From Oscillospiraceae bacterium (GTDB lineage Bacteria > Bacillota_A > Clostridia > Oscillospirales > Ruminococcaceae), in contig JAFWUX010000118.1 of the NCBI GenBank assembly GCA_017523995.1, positions 1-19,813 on the forward strand: a stretch of 19,813 nucleotides of DNA, read 5' to 3'. Every line of letters starts with the position of its first letter. Positions within the stretch are counted from its first letter, which is position 1. Of the stretch, positions 7,408-13,349 are shown piece by piece. The notes below the pieces were generated by a model. That model ran no database searches, was not told the origin of the DNA, and saw nothing but the letters and a program-made list of their open reading frames with translations. The position numbers and the translations under genes are program-made.

Positions 7408-8187
7408 TTACCATTTGAACAGTGCGAGGCGGTTGTTGATATTCTTCCCGATGACAGAAAAGATCTTGCCGACGAGGGTGTATTTCTTCATTTCCTCATT
7501 GAAGCTGTGCTCCGAGAGCAGCTTCATGCGCGGTTCCAGATCAAGATATTCCCTGCCGGATTTTGTACCCCAGCCGAAGGTTGCATTGGTATGCTTGACC
7601 GCATCGTGATGCTGACCGTGCTTTTCAAGGAAAGGGGAGTGCAGCTCCGCGATCAGATAGCCGTGCGGAAAGCAGTCGCAGAGCATGTTCAGGCAGGTCT
7701 TGACCTGATCCTTTTTGAAGTATTCCAGAACGCCCTCCATGATAATAATGTTCATATCGCGTTTGGGGAGCTGCTTTGTCCAGCCGCCCTCGAGCGCACT
7801 GCCGCCGAGCATCGTGCAGCGCGGGCGGTCCGCATAGACTTTTCTGCGCACTTCAATCTGATCGGGCAGGTCAACATCATACCATTCCAGCCTGCCGTTA
7901 TCGACCTGCGAGAACTTGTCATCGAAGCCGCAGCCGAGATTGACGCAGAGCGCATCCGGATACTTTTTCAGCAGCGTTTTCAGCTGATCGCGGAACATGA
8001 TCGTCCGCGCGATGACGCCCTCATGCGAGAGCACGGGATCATATTTGCTGACATCGACCTTGAGCGTATCAATGATCTCCTTCGCTTTCTGATCTTTGAT
8101 CCGCGCATTCGGACGGCTGGTCTCGCTCGCCTTGATGGCCAGCGGAATCAGGGCGGTTTCCTGAATATCGCCGAATTTCAAATCCAT
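7408..8187 (-). CDS. Class I SAM-dependent methyltransferase of the leucine carboxyl methyltransferase (LCM/TcmP) type
   Basis: The 259-residue protein matches the LCM/PPM methyltransferase family, which transfers a methyl group from S-adenosylmethionine, usually to a carboxyl or hydroxyl oxygen. The SAM-binding glycine loop NLGCGFDDK is at 83-91, the acidic strand end WYDVDLPD at 102-109, and MEGVLEYF at 150-157 closes the pocket. Length and motif order fit the bacterial TcmP-like group, whose substrates are mostly small molecules and are unknown here. An AAAGGAGG ribosome site lies eight bases before the ATG. The gene is monocistronic, with its own consensus promoter and terminator. Inverted repeats at the promoter and in the leader suggest control by a repressor, so it may be induced by a compound it modifies; this last point is inferred. 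Confidence 0.85.
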   Translation of the reverse strand: MDLKFGDIQETALIPLAIKASETSRPNARIKDQKAKEIIDTLKVDVSKYDPVLSHEGVIARTIMFRDQLKTLLKKYPDALCVNLGCGFDDKFSQVDNGRLEWYDVDLPDQIEVRRKVYADRPRCTMLGGSALEGGWTKQLPKRDMNIIIMEGVLEYFKKDQVKTCLNMLCDCFPHGYLIAELHSPFLEKHGQHHDAVKHTNATFGWGTKSGREYLDLEPRMKLLSEHSFNEEMKKYTLVGKIFSVIGKNINNRLALFKW

Positions 8188-8231
8188 GTGTATATCCTCC
8201 TTTGACGTTTGTGCTGTATTATTTGTAATGC

Positions 8232-8247
8232 GTTAGCAAACGCTAAC
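8232..8247. promoter_or_regulatory. Inverted repeat in the methyltransferase leader
   Basis: GTTAGC, four bases, GCTAAC is a perfect 6-bp dyad. It lies about 45 bases upstream of the methyltransferase ATG and some 50 bases downstream of its -10 box. It could be an operator for a TetR- or MarR-like repressor, or a small RNA hairpin. Confidence 0.4.
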
Positions 8248-8296
8248 TCTCGGCTTGAAATGAAACCGATGCAGCAAGACTGACCGGTTCACTATG

Positions 8297-8325
8297 ATTA
8301 TACAACAAAACGATACAGTTGTCAA
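8297..8325 (-). promoter_or_regulatory. Consensus sigma-A promoter of the methyltransferase gene
   Basis: TTGACA (8320-8325), a 17-bp spacer and TATAAT (8297-8302) on the minus strand are a perfect match to the sigma-A consensus. So strong a promoter for a non-housekeeping gene usually implies repression. Confidence 0.88.
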
Positions 8326-8330
8326 CAACT
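8317..8330. promoter_or_regulatory. Candidate operator over the -35 box
   Basis: AGTTGT, CA, ACAACT is a perfect 6-bp inverted repeat that covers the methyltransferase -35 hexamer. A protein bound here would block sigma-A. This is inference from position and symmetry. Confidence 0.45.
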
Positions 8331-8360
8331 AACTGCATTTTTCTTTCGGCAGAGGACAGA

Positions 8361-8390
8361 AAAAACCGCCGGCACAAGCCGACGGTTTTT
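8361..8390 (-). terminator. Terminator of the DUF5684-like gene
   Basis: An AAAAACCG-(C)-CGG stem pairs with CCG-(A)-CGGTTTTT around a 6-nt loop, with one mismatch. Read on the minus strand it ends in six Ts, nine bases after the stop at 8399. Confidence 0.85.
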
Positions 8391-8398
8391 CATCTGCA

Positions 8399-8788
8399 TT
8401 ATTGCGGACCGATGTAATCTGCGCTGCCGAATGCAAGCACAAGATACATGATCGGCATGAAGAGCAGGAACAGGATGAAAAATCCTGCGCCCTTGCCGAA
8501 CGATGCGCACATCTTGTACATGAGAATCAGCGAGAGGATCGCACCGAGACCCGGAATGAGCGTCAGAACGGTCATCAGTCCCGGTTTGTCCGTGTTCCAG
8601 AACAGCTGGTACATCACATAGATGTTGTAAATCGGGATCAGACACTTCCAGCCTGCTTCACCTGCTTTTGTGAAAATTCTCCACGTTGCAATGATGAAAA
8701 GAACGCAGACCACGAGCGTACCGATCAGGATACCAGTTCCAAGACCGCTGCTGGCAGCATTCATCGTCATGGTATAATCGTTCGTCAT
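8399..8788 (-). CDS. Small DUF5684-like membrane protein
   Basis: The 129-residue protein has three hydrophobic segments at about 16-38, 70-92 and 100-121. Between the first two is the conserved segment WRIFTKAGEAGWKCLIPIYN (36-55), the hallmark of DUF5684-type small membrane proteins common in Firmicutes and Bacteroidetes. No enzymatic residues are evident and the function of the family is unknown. The first residues (MTNDYTMTMNAASSG) are short and polar. An AAGGAGGTGA ribosome site just before the ATG is close to a perfect Shine-Dalgarno, and the promoter is full consensus, so expression is probably high. The gene is monocistronic. Confidence 0.82.
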   Translation of the reverse strand: MTNDYTMTMNAASSGLGTGILIGTLVVCVLFIIATWRIFTKAGEAGWKCLIPIYNIYVMYQLFWNTDKPGLMTVLTLIPGLGAILSLILMYKMCASFGKGAGFFILFLLFMPIMYLVLAFGSADYIGPQ

Positions 8789-8849
8789 GGTTATTCACCT
8801 CCTTGTCTCGATCTGGATGTAAATGCATATGATGTTGAATCATGTGCAT

Positions 8850-8878
8850 ATTATAAATCAAAAGGCTGATTTTGTCAA
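8850..8878 (-). promoter_or_regulatory. Consensus sigma-A promoter of the DUF5684-like gene
   Basis: TTGACA (8873-8878), a 17-bp spacer and TATAAT (8850-8855) on the minus strand, about 60 bp upstream of the ATG. Confidence 0.88.
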
Positions 8879-9135
8879 TAGTTTTGACTCCGATTTTACA
8901 TTTATGACGAGAAACCATGCTCTATATATCCTCTGCATTGTGCATTTATACAATTTCTGAACAGGAATCTGCTCGAATGAGGCAAACTTTTGTCTGTATT
9001 GTTCATACACTGTTCACATATATCAATTGCATTAAATGTGAACAATTTATAAAATGCACGCGGCAAACGCAGATTACCGCGGGGATAGCGTCTGCCGTTT
9101 CGATTTGCGGCGCGAAAAAAATATAACTGCTCCCA
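8879..9135. other. Non-coding region between divergent genes, with inverted repeats
   Basis: I see no credible gene here. There is a perfect 9-bp inverted repeat TGTTCACAT / ATGTGAACA (9011-9019 and 9036-9044), with a further TGTTCA copy at 9000-9005. There is also an imperfect stem of AAACGCAGA against TCTGCCGTTT around 9066-9104. Short open frames on both strands lack ribosome sites. Confidence 0.5.
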
Positions 9136-9164
9136 TTGCGTTTTTGCTCTGAATATGGTATAAT
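9136..9164 (+). promoter_or_regulatory. Sigma-A promoter of thrH
   Basis: TTGCGT (9136-9141), a 17-bp spacer ending in TATGG, and TATAAT (9159-9164). The roughly 50-nt leader begins with a small hairpin GCTGTG / CACAGC (9175-9191). Confidence 0.83.
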
Positions 9165-9220
9165 ATAGCTGCACGCTGTGCCTGTCACAGCATGAATGTT
9201 ATCATAAAGGAGAATGCACT

Positions 9221-9823
9221 ATGTATATTACCTGTTTGGATCTGGAAGGCGTCCTCGTGCCGGAGATCTGGATTGCATTTGCGGAGGCAAGCGGCATTCC
9301 GGAGCTCAAAAAGACCACGCGCGACGAGCCGGATTACGATAAACTGATGAAGTATCGCCTTGCGATCCTCAAGGAGCACGGCCTCGGTCTCAAGGAGATT
9401 CAGGCGACCATCGCAAAGATCGAACCGATGGAGGGCGCAAAGGCGTTCCTCGATGAGCTGCGTTCCATTTGTCAGGTGATTATCATCAGCGACACCTTCT
9501 CGCAGTTTGCAACCCCGCTGATGAAAAAGCTCGGCTGGCCGACGATCTTCTGCAACTCGCTGGAGGTTGCTGAGGACGGCACCATCACCGGCTTCAAGAT
9601 GCGCTGCGAAAAGTCGAAGCTGACAACCGTCAAGGCGCTGCAGTCGATCGGCTTTGATACGATCGCAAGCGGCGACAGCTTCAACGATCTCGGCATGATC
9701 GAAGCAAGCAAGGCAGGTTTCCTGTTCCGTTCGACCGAGCAGATCAAAAAAGATTACCCGCAGTTCCCGGCATATGAGACCTATGATGAGCTCCTTGCCG
9801 CGATCAAAAAGGCAATGGACTAA
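9221..9823 (+). CDS. thrH: Bifunctional phosphoserine phosphatase / homoserine phosphotransferase ThrH
   Basis: The 200-residue HAD-family protein closely follows Pseudomonas ThrH from end to end. It has the start CLDLEGVLVPEIWIAFAE, with D7 as catalytic nucleophile, SDTFSQF at 90-96 (motif II, S90), lysines at 131 and 133 in the motif III region, and GDSFNDLGM at 151-159 with the metal-binding aspartates. ThrH removes phosphate from phosphoserine in serine synthesis and can pass it to homoserine, giving a side route to threonine. It acts in the cytoplasm. The length matches the family. The ATG is set by AAAGGAG eight bases upstream. The gene has its own promoter and terminator and no other amino-acid genes next to it. 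Confidence 0.94.
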   Translation: MYITCLDLEGVLVPEIWIAFAEASGIPELKKTTRDEPDYDKLMKYRLAILKEHGLGLKEIQATIAKIEPMEGAKAFLDELRSICQVIIISDTFSQFATPLMKKLGWPTIFCNSLEVAEDGTITGFKMRCEKSKLTTVKALQSIGFDTIASGDSFNDLGMIEASKAGFLFRSTEQIKKDYPQFPAYETYDELLAAIKKAMD

Positions 9824-9845
9824 TACGTAAAAACGTTACTTTTCA

Positions 9846-9885
9846 CCCGACCGGTATGCAGAAATACCGGTCGGGCTGTTTTTTT
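9846..9885 (+). terminator. Terminator of thrH
   Basis: CCCGACCGGTAT (9846-9857) pairs perfectly with ATACCGGTCGGG (9864-9875) around a 6-nt loop, followed by CTG and a run of seven Ts. Confidence 0.95.
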
Positions 9886-9943
9886 GCAACTCGTCAAACT
9901 GCGCAATCTGGATTGCTTTTTTGCGTGGATTTTCGCTATCCTC

Positions 9944-9972
9944 TTGACACAACTGACTTTTTGTGCTATACT
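9944..9972 (+). promoter_or_regulatory. Sigma-A promoter of the PBP-GGDEF-AraC regulator
   Basis: TTGACA (9944-9949), a 17-bp spacer and TATACT (9967-9972). The leader is about 35 nt, with a GAGAGGGGCGG ribosome site before the ATG. Confidence 0.85.
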
Positions 9973-10014
9973 GATGATGAATTGTAACTTAGAATTCTGA
10001 GAGGGGCGGATTCT

Positions 10015-12249
10015 ATGAAAAAAAGATTACTGATTGGGGTGATCGTCTGCGAAACGGAGCAGCTCATGCAGCGCCGTCTGATCAAAGGCATCACCGCGCA
10101 GGGCTATGCGCTTGACATGGACATCGCTGTTTTTTCCTGCATCACGAACAACCGTGAAATGACACCGTACCAGAGAGCGGAGTACAATCTTTTCAATTAT
10201 ATGCACCTTCCTTCGTTCGACGGTATCCTGTATCTGCGCGATTCGATCCACTGCGAGGAGGAAAAGCAGGTGCTCGATGCGCTGCTGATGGAGCAGAAGA
10301 TTCCGGTGCTCGTGCTTGATGATGACACCAGCCCGTTTCCGTATCTGATGATGGATGACCGCAGCGGCTTTGCGGCGATCACCTCACACCTGATCCAGAA
10401 GCACGGGCTGACTGATCTGCTCTGCCTGACCGGTTTCAAGGGGCACTATACCGCTGAGCAGCGTGCGCTCGGATTCCGTGATGCACTGGAGGCGGCACAT
10501 CTGCCGTTCAGCGAGGATATGATCCTTTACGGCGACTACTGGCACGAATCTGCAAAGGCACTCGCACAGGAGTTCATTGACGGCACACGGCCGCTGCCGC
10601 AGGGCGTTGTCTGCGGCAATGATCCGATGGCAATGGCGCTCTGCCATGCGCTGATCGGCAACGGCATCCGCATTCCCGAGGATGTCATGATCACCGGCTA
10701 TGACGCATCGCTGACCGAAACGCGCAGCATGATCCCGCTGACAAGCTATGTCCGCAAGAACTTCCTGCTCGGCGTGCAGGGCGTCGCACGGCTGTATCAG
10801 ATGATGACCGGCGAAAGCTGTGAGCTGACCGAAGCGGAAAAGATCGAGGTTATCACCGGCGACAGCTGTGCCTGCGGTGTGGATGTGGATTATTTGAAAC
10901 ACCAGATCCGCGTGGAGGAAACGCAGGAGAGCTTCCGCACCATGTTCCGGACAAGCAACATGAGCAGCCGTCTGACCAGCAAGCAGACGCTCGATGAATG
11001 TATGGAGGTTGTCCGCGAGCATGTCTATCTGATCCGCGATGTGCAGGAATACTTCCTCTGTCTCTGTGAGGACTGGGAAGGCGGCGGCGCGCTCGAGAAT
11101 CCCTCGGAGTACCGCAGGGAGGGCTACCCGAAGCATATGCTGCTCAAGCTCTTTGATGAGCCGGGCGGCGGCGTGGTGACAAAGCCTTTCCAGACAACCA
11201 AGATGCTGCCGCGCCTGCATGAGGAGCGCGCAAAGCCCGCGTGCTATTTCTTCTCGCCGCTGCATCACAATGACCGCGTGTTCGGCATCTCGGCGCTGAG
11301 CTTCGGCGACCGGCTCGATACCTACGATCAGGTCTACTGCGAGTGGATTTCCGTTGTCAACATCGCGCTGGAATATGTCCGCATGCAGACCTATCTTAAG
11401 CGCTTCAACAACCGCATTTATCTTTCGTCCATCCGCGATTCGCTGACGGGACTGTATAACTACGAGGGCTATCGCAAGTTCTCGCGCGAATGCTTTGAAG
11501 CGGCGAAAAATGAGCACCGCAGATTTCTGCTGCTCTATGCAAGCTTCGATTCGCTGCGGCAGGTCAATGAGACCTACGGTCACTCTGAGGGTGACAGCGC
11601 CGTCACCGTGCTTGCAAACGCGATGAACAACAGCTGCACAACCTACGAACGATGCGCGCGCATCGAGGATGCAGAGTTCTCAATCATCGGCTATCAGGAT
11701 TACGAGGAGGATGCCTGTCAGCGCATGATGTACGCGATTTCGGGCTATCTCGAGCACTATAACCAGAGCTCTCTGAAGCCCTATAAGCTTTCCGCGAGCT
11801 TCGGCTATTTCTGCGATTACATCACCCCGAACACCACGCTCGAGGAGATCACCGCGATGGTCACGGCGCGCATTGAGGAGAGCCGCGCGACACGGCAGAA
11901 CGAGAAGGCATCGCCCTATTACCGTGAATTCGTCAATCTGCGCGAGCGCATTTACAGCAATCCGCAGGAGGACTGGAGCATTGATTCGATGTGCCGCGAT
12001 CTGATCCTAAGTCGCGGATACTTCCAGAAGCTTTATACACGCTGCTTCGGCATCAGCTTCACGCAGGATGTCATCAACAGCCGGATTGAGCTTTCCAAGC
12101 GTCTGCTTTCGAGCACGGATTACAGCATCGCATATATTGCTGACCAGAGCGGCTACAGCAATTATGTCCACTTTATGCACCAGTTCAAGAAGATCGTCGG
12201 CATCACCCCGACGGAATACCGCAAACGCAAGCGCCAGACCGAAGGCTAA
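10015..12249 (+). CDS. Transcriptional regulator: PBP-like sensor, degenerate GGDEF domain, AraC DNA-binding domain
   Basis: The 744-residue protein has three recognisable parts. Residues 1-285 resemble the LacI/periplasmic-binding-protein sugar-sensor fold (FDGILYLRD at 68-76, VVCGNDPMAMALCHAL at 198-213, PEDVMITGYD at 221-230). There is no LacI helix-turn-helix in front and no signal peptide, so it senses in the cytoplasm. Residues 300-460 are an unassigned linker, possibly GAF-like. Residues 470-620 are a GGDEF-type fold (RDSLTGLYNYEGY at 474-486), but the active loop reads RIEDAEFS (549-556), so cyclase activity is unlikely. Residues 640-740 are an AraC-type double helix-turn-helix (WSIDSMCRDLILSRGYFQKL at 654-673; YSIAYIADQSGY, TPTEYRKRK at the end). 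A sugar-responsive activator is the natural guess; the target genes are not evident here. Confidence 0.9.
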   Translation: MKKRLLIGVIVCETEQLMQRRLIKGITAQGYALDMDIAVFSCITNNREMTPYQRAEYNLFNYMHLPSFDGILYLRDSIHCEEEKQVLDALLMEQKIPVLVLDDDTSPFPYLMMDDRSGFAAITSHLIQKHGLTDLLCLTGFKGHYTAEQRALGFRDALEAAHLPFSEDMILYGDYWHESAKALAQEFIDGTRPLPQGVVCGNDPMAMALCHALIGNGIRIPEDVMITGYDASLTETRSMIPLTSYVRKNFLLGVQGVARLYQMMTGESCELTEAEKIEVITGDSCACGVDVDYLKHQIRVEETQESFRTMFRTSNMSSRLTSKQTLDECMEVVREHVYLIRDVQEYFLCLCEDWEGGGALENPSEYRREGYPKHMLLKLFDEPGGGVVTKPFQTTKMLPRLHEERAKPACYFFSPLHHNDRVFGISALSFGDRLDTYDQVYCEWISVVNIALEYVRMQTYLKRFNNRIYLSSIRDSLTGLYNYEGYRKFSRECFEAAKNEHRRFLLLYASFDSLRQVNETYGHSEGDSAVTVLANAMNNSCTTYERCARIEDAEFSIIGYQDYEEDACQRMMYAISGYLEHYNQSSLKPYKLSASFGYFCDYITPNTTLEEITAMVTARIEESRATRQNEKASPYYREFVNLRERIYSNPQEDWSIDSMCRDLILSRGYFQKLYTRCFGISFTQDVINSRIELSKRLLSSTDYSIAYIADQSGYSNYVHFMHQFKKIVGITPTEYRKRKRQTEG

Positions 12250-12253
12250 GCGT

Positions 12254-12268
12254 GCGGGCAGTGCCCGC
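12254..12268. repeat. Hairpin GCGGGCAGTGCCCGC, first of two near-identical copies
   Basis: This is a 15-bp palindrome just after the regulator stop codon. A copy with one base changed lies at 12357-12371. There is no clear T-tract, so termination here would be weak. Confidence 0.6.
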
Positions 12269-12356
12269 CTCCTATTTGCTAAAGGTCTGATTTGTGTTTG
12301 CTGGCTTCATCTTCTGTTTTTGAATCAATCGCAGTTGGCTGTGCCTGCAGCCATAT

Positions 12357-12371
12357 GCGGGCAGCGCCCGC
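12357..12371. repeat. Hairpin GCGGGCAGCGCCCGC, second copy
   Basis: It differs by one central base from the palindrome at 12254-12268, and is preceded by a smaller GGCTG / CAGCC stem (about 12337-12352). Confidence 0.55.
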
Positions 12372-12439
12372 AGGTGTTGATCGAAAGAGATGTTAACATT
12401 CAGAAATTTCATCTTTTACATCCGGTGATGTCATTATAA

Positions 12440-12600
12440 AAGTTTTGATCAAACTTTTTCAAAAGTTTGCGGGTCGAGGGCAGAGCCCTCGTCGATGCCC
12501 GCAGGCATCGAAACACCCCCAGCGTTCAAGAGCTCGGGGGCTTGGGCACCTGCGATAGAGGTGCCCATTCTATAATCGCATCCGCGAAGCGGATTCCTCT
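12440..12600. repeat. Dispersed-type intergenic repeat made of stacked hairpins
   Basis: In series: AAACTTTT / AAAAGTTT (12451-12468), CGAGGGC / GCCCTCG (about 12475-12491), CGATGCC / GGCATCG (about 12494-12511), CCCCC / GGGGG (12516-12540), GGGCACCT / AGGTGCCC (12544-12566), and ATCCGC / GCGGAT (12580-12594). The part around the AAACTTTT stem and the following CCCTCG-type hairpin resembles an intergenic repeat I associate with Ruminococcus and its relatives. The minus strand has a 60-codon open frame here that I regard as an artefact. Copy number in this genome cannot be seen from the window. Confidence 0.6.
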
Positions 12601-12656
12601 TTATATTTTGTAAACTTCCTGCTTTCGTCATTCACGCGTTAAAGCTTTCCGGCAGG

Positions 12657-12684
12657 TTGACAGTATTCTTCTTTGCTTTACACA
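12657..12684 (+). promoter_or_regulatory. Possible promoter just before a terminator
   Basis: TTGACA (12657-12662) is followed after 16 bp by TACACA (12679-12684). The -10 is poor, so confidence is low. A transcript from here would meet the terminator at 12699-12736 almost at once. Confidence 0.35.
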
Positions 12685-12698
12685 CTCATTATGAACCG

Positions 12699-12736
12699 AA
12701 AAAGCGTGCAGATATCAAATCCTGCACGCTTTTTTT
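12699..12736 (+). terminator. Intrinsic terminator or attenuator before the sigma factor gene
   Basis: AAAAAGCGTGCAG (12699-12711) pairs with CTGCACGCTTTTT (from 12722) around a 10-nt loop and ends in seven Ts. It lies 450 bp past the regulator stop and 80 bp before the sigma start, so it may end the upstream transcript or attenuate the downstream one. Confidence 0.88.
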
Positions 12737-12778
12737 GCTGCATGTGAGGAATCCGGCAAACATCAGCGTCTTATCATA

Positions 12779-12792
12779 TGAAAGCGCTTTCA
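12779..12792. promoter_or_regulatory. CcpA-type cre box
   Basis: TGAAAGCGCTTTCA is a perfect 14-bp palindrome that fits the catabolite-responsive-element consensus TGWAANCGNTNWCA at every fixed position. It lies 24 bp before the sigma factor start codon, immediately upstream of its ribosome site. A possible -10 hexamer TATCAT (12772-12777) just precedes it. CcpA bound here would block initiation or early elongation. Confidence 0.72.
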
Positions 12793-12815
12793 GAAACCCG
12801 AAAGGAGGGAATGCT

Positions 12816-13349
12816 TTGGAGGACAGCGAACTGTATCAGCTGCTGCAAACCGATCCGGAGCGCGGTATGCGGCAGTGCATCGCGCAGTATTACGTGCTCG
12901 TTGCTTCGATCTGCAAAGGGATTCTGCCGCACGCGCCGCAGGATGCCGAGGAGTGCATCAACGAGAGCTTTCTGCGGCTTTGGCAGACGCTCGATGCGCT
13001 GCAAAATCCCGCGCATCTGCGCGCTTATCTCTGTATGATTGCAAGAAACCGCGCGCTTTCGGTTTGGCGGAAGAACCGCACCGATATACAGCGTGTGGAT
13101 GCGCTGCCGGAACAGGCGGATGCGGATTTCATCGCAGAGCTTGACCGCAGAGCCGATGCCGAGGCACTCCAGAATGCGGTGATGCAGCTCAGGGAGCCTG
13201 ACCGCGAGATTTTCGTCCGGAAGTATTATTATCTGGAATCTATGGCGGCGCTTGCCAAGCGTTTCGGGATGCCGGTCAAGAAGATTGACAACATCCTGTA
13301 TCGCTCCAAGCAGCGCCTGCGCAAAATCCTGAAGGAGGATGCTGAATGA
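12816..13349 (+). CDS. Sigma-70 family (ECF-like) RNA polymerase sigma factor
   Basis: The start is TTG at 12816, seven bases after AAAGGAGG. The frame is open further upstream, but that extension runs through a terminator and has no ribosome site. The product has 177 residues, normal for an ECF sigma factor. Region 2 is at about 15-85 (DAEECINESFLRLWQTLDAL at 43-62 is the core-binding helix, RAYLCMIARNRALSVWRK the -10 reading part). Region 4 is at about 125-172 (LREPDREIFVRKYYYL, then a helix-turn-helix with KIDNILYRSKQRLRK). The stop codon overlaps the next start as ATGA, so it is translationally coupled to a membrane protein that is probably its anti-sigma factor. The cre box upstream suggests carbon catabolite control. 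Target promoters are unknown. Confidence 0.88.
   Translation: MEDSELYQLLQTDPERGMRQCIAQYYVLVASICKGILPHAPQDAEECINESFLRLWQTLDALQNPAHLRAYLCMIARNRALSVWRKNRTDIQRVDALPEQADADFIAELDRRADAEALQNAVMQLREPDREIFVRKYYYLESMAALAKRFGMPVKKIDNILYRSKQRLRKILKEDAE

Noticed and set aside
8917..9126. 69-codon plus-strand frame between the DUF5684-like gene and thrH
   Set aside because: There is no Shine-Dalgarno, it has unusual codon use, and it runs across inverted repeats and ends just before the thrH promoter.
10384..11583. 399-codon minus-strand frame inside the regulator gene
   Set aside because: It is antisense to a protein with clear domains on the plus strand, and has no ribosome site or recognisable motif.
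11424..11880. Active diguanylate cyclase
   Set aside because: The GGDEF loop reads EDAEF and so lacks the glycines needed for GTP binding.
12449..12631. 60-codon minus-strand frame in the intergenic repeat
   Set aside because: It is the translation of stacked hairpins of a dispersed repeat type and lacks a ribosome site.
12657..12815. In-frame N-terminal extension of the sigma factor
   Set aside because: It would translate through a terminator and a cre box; the TTG at 12816 has a strong ribosome site at the right distance.
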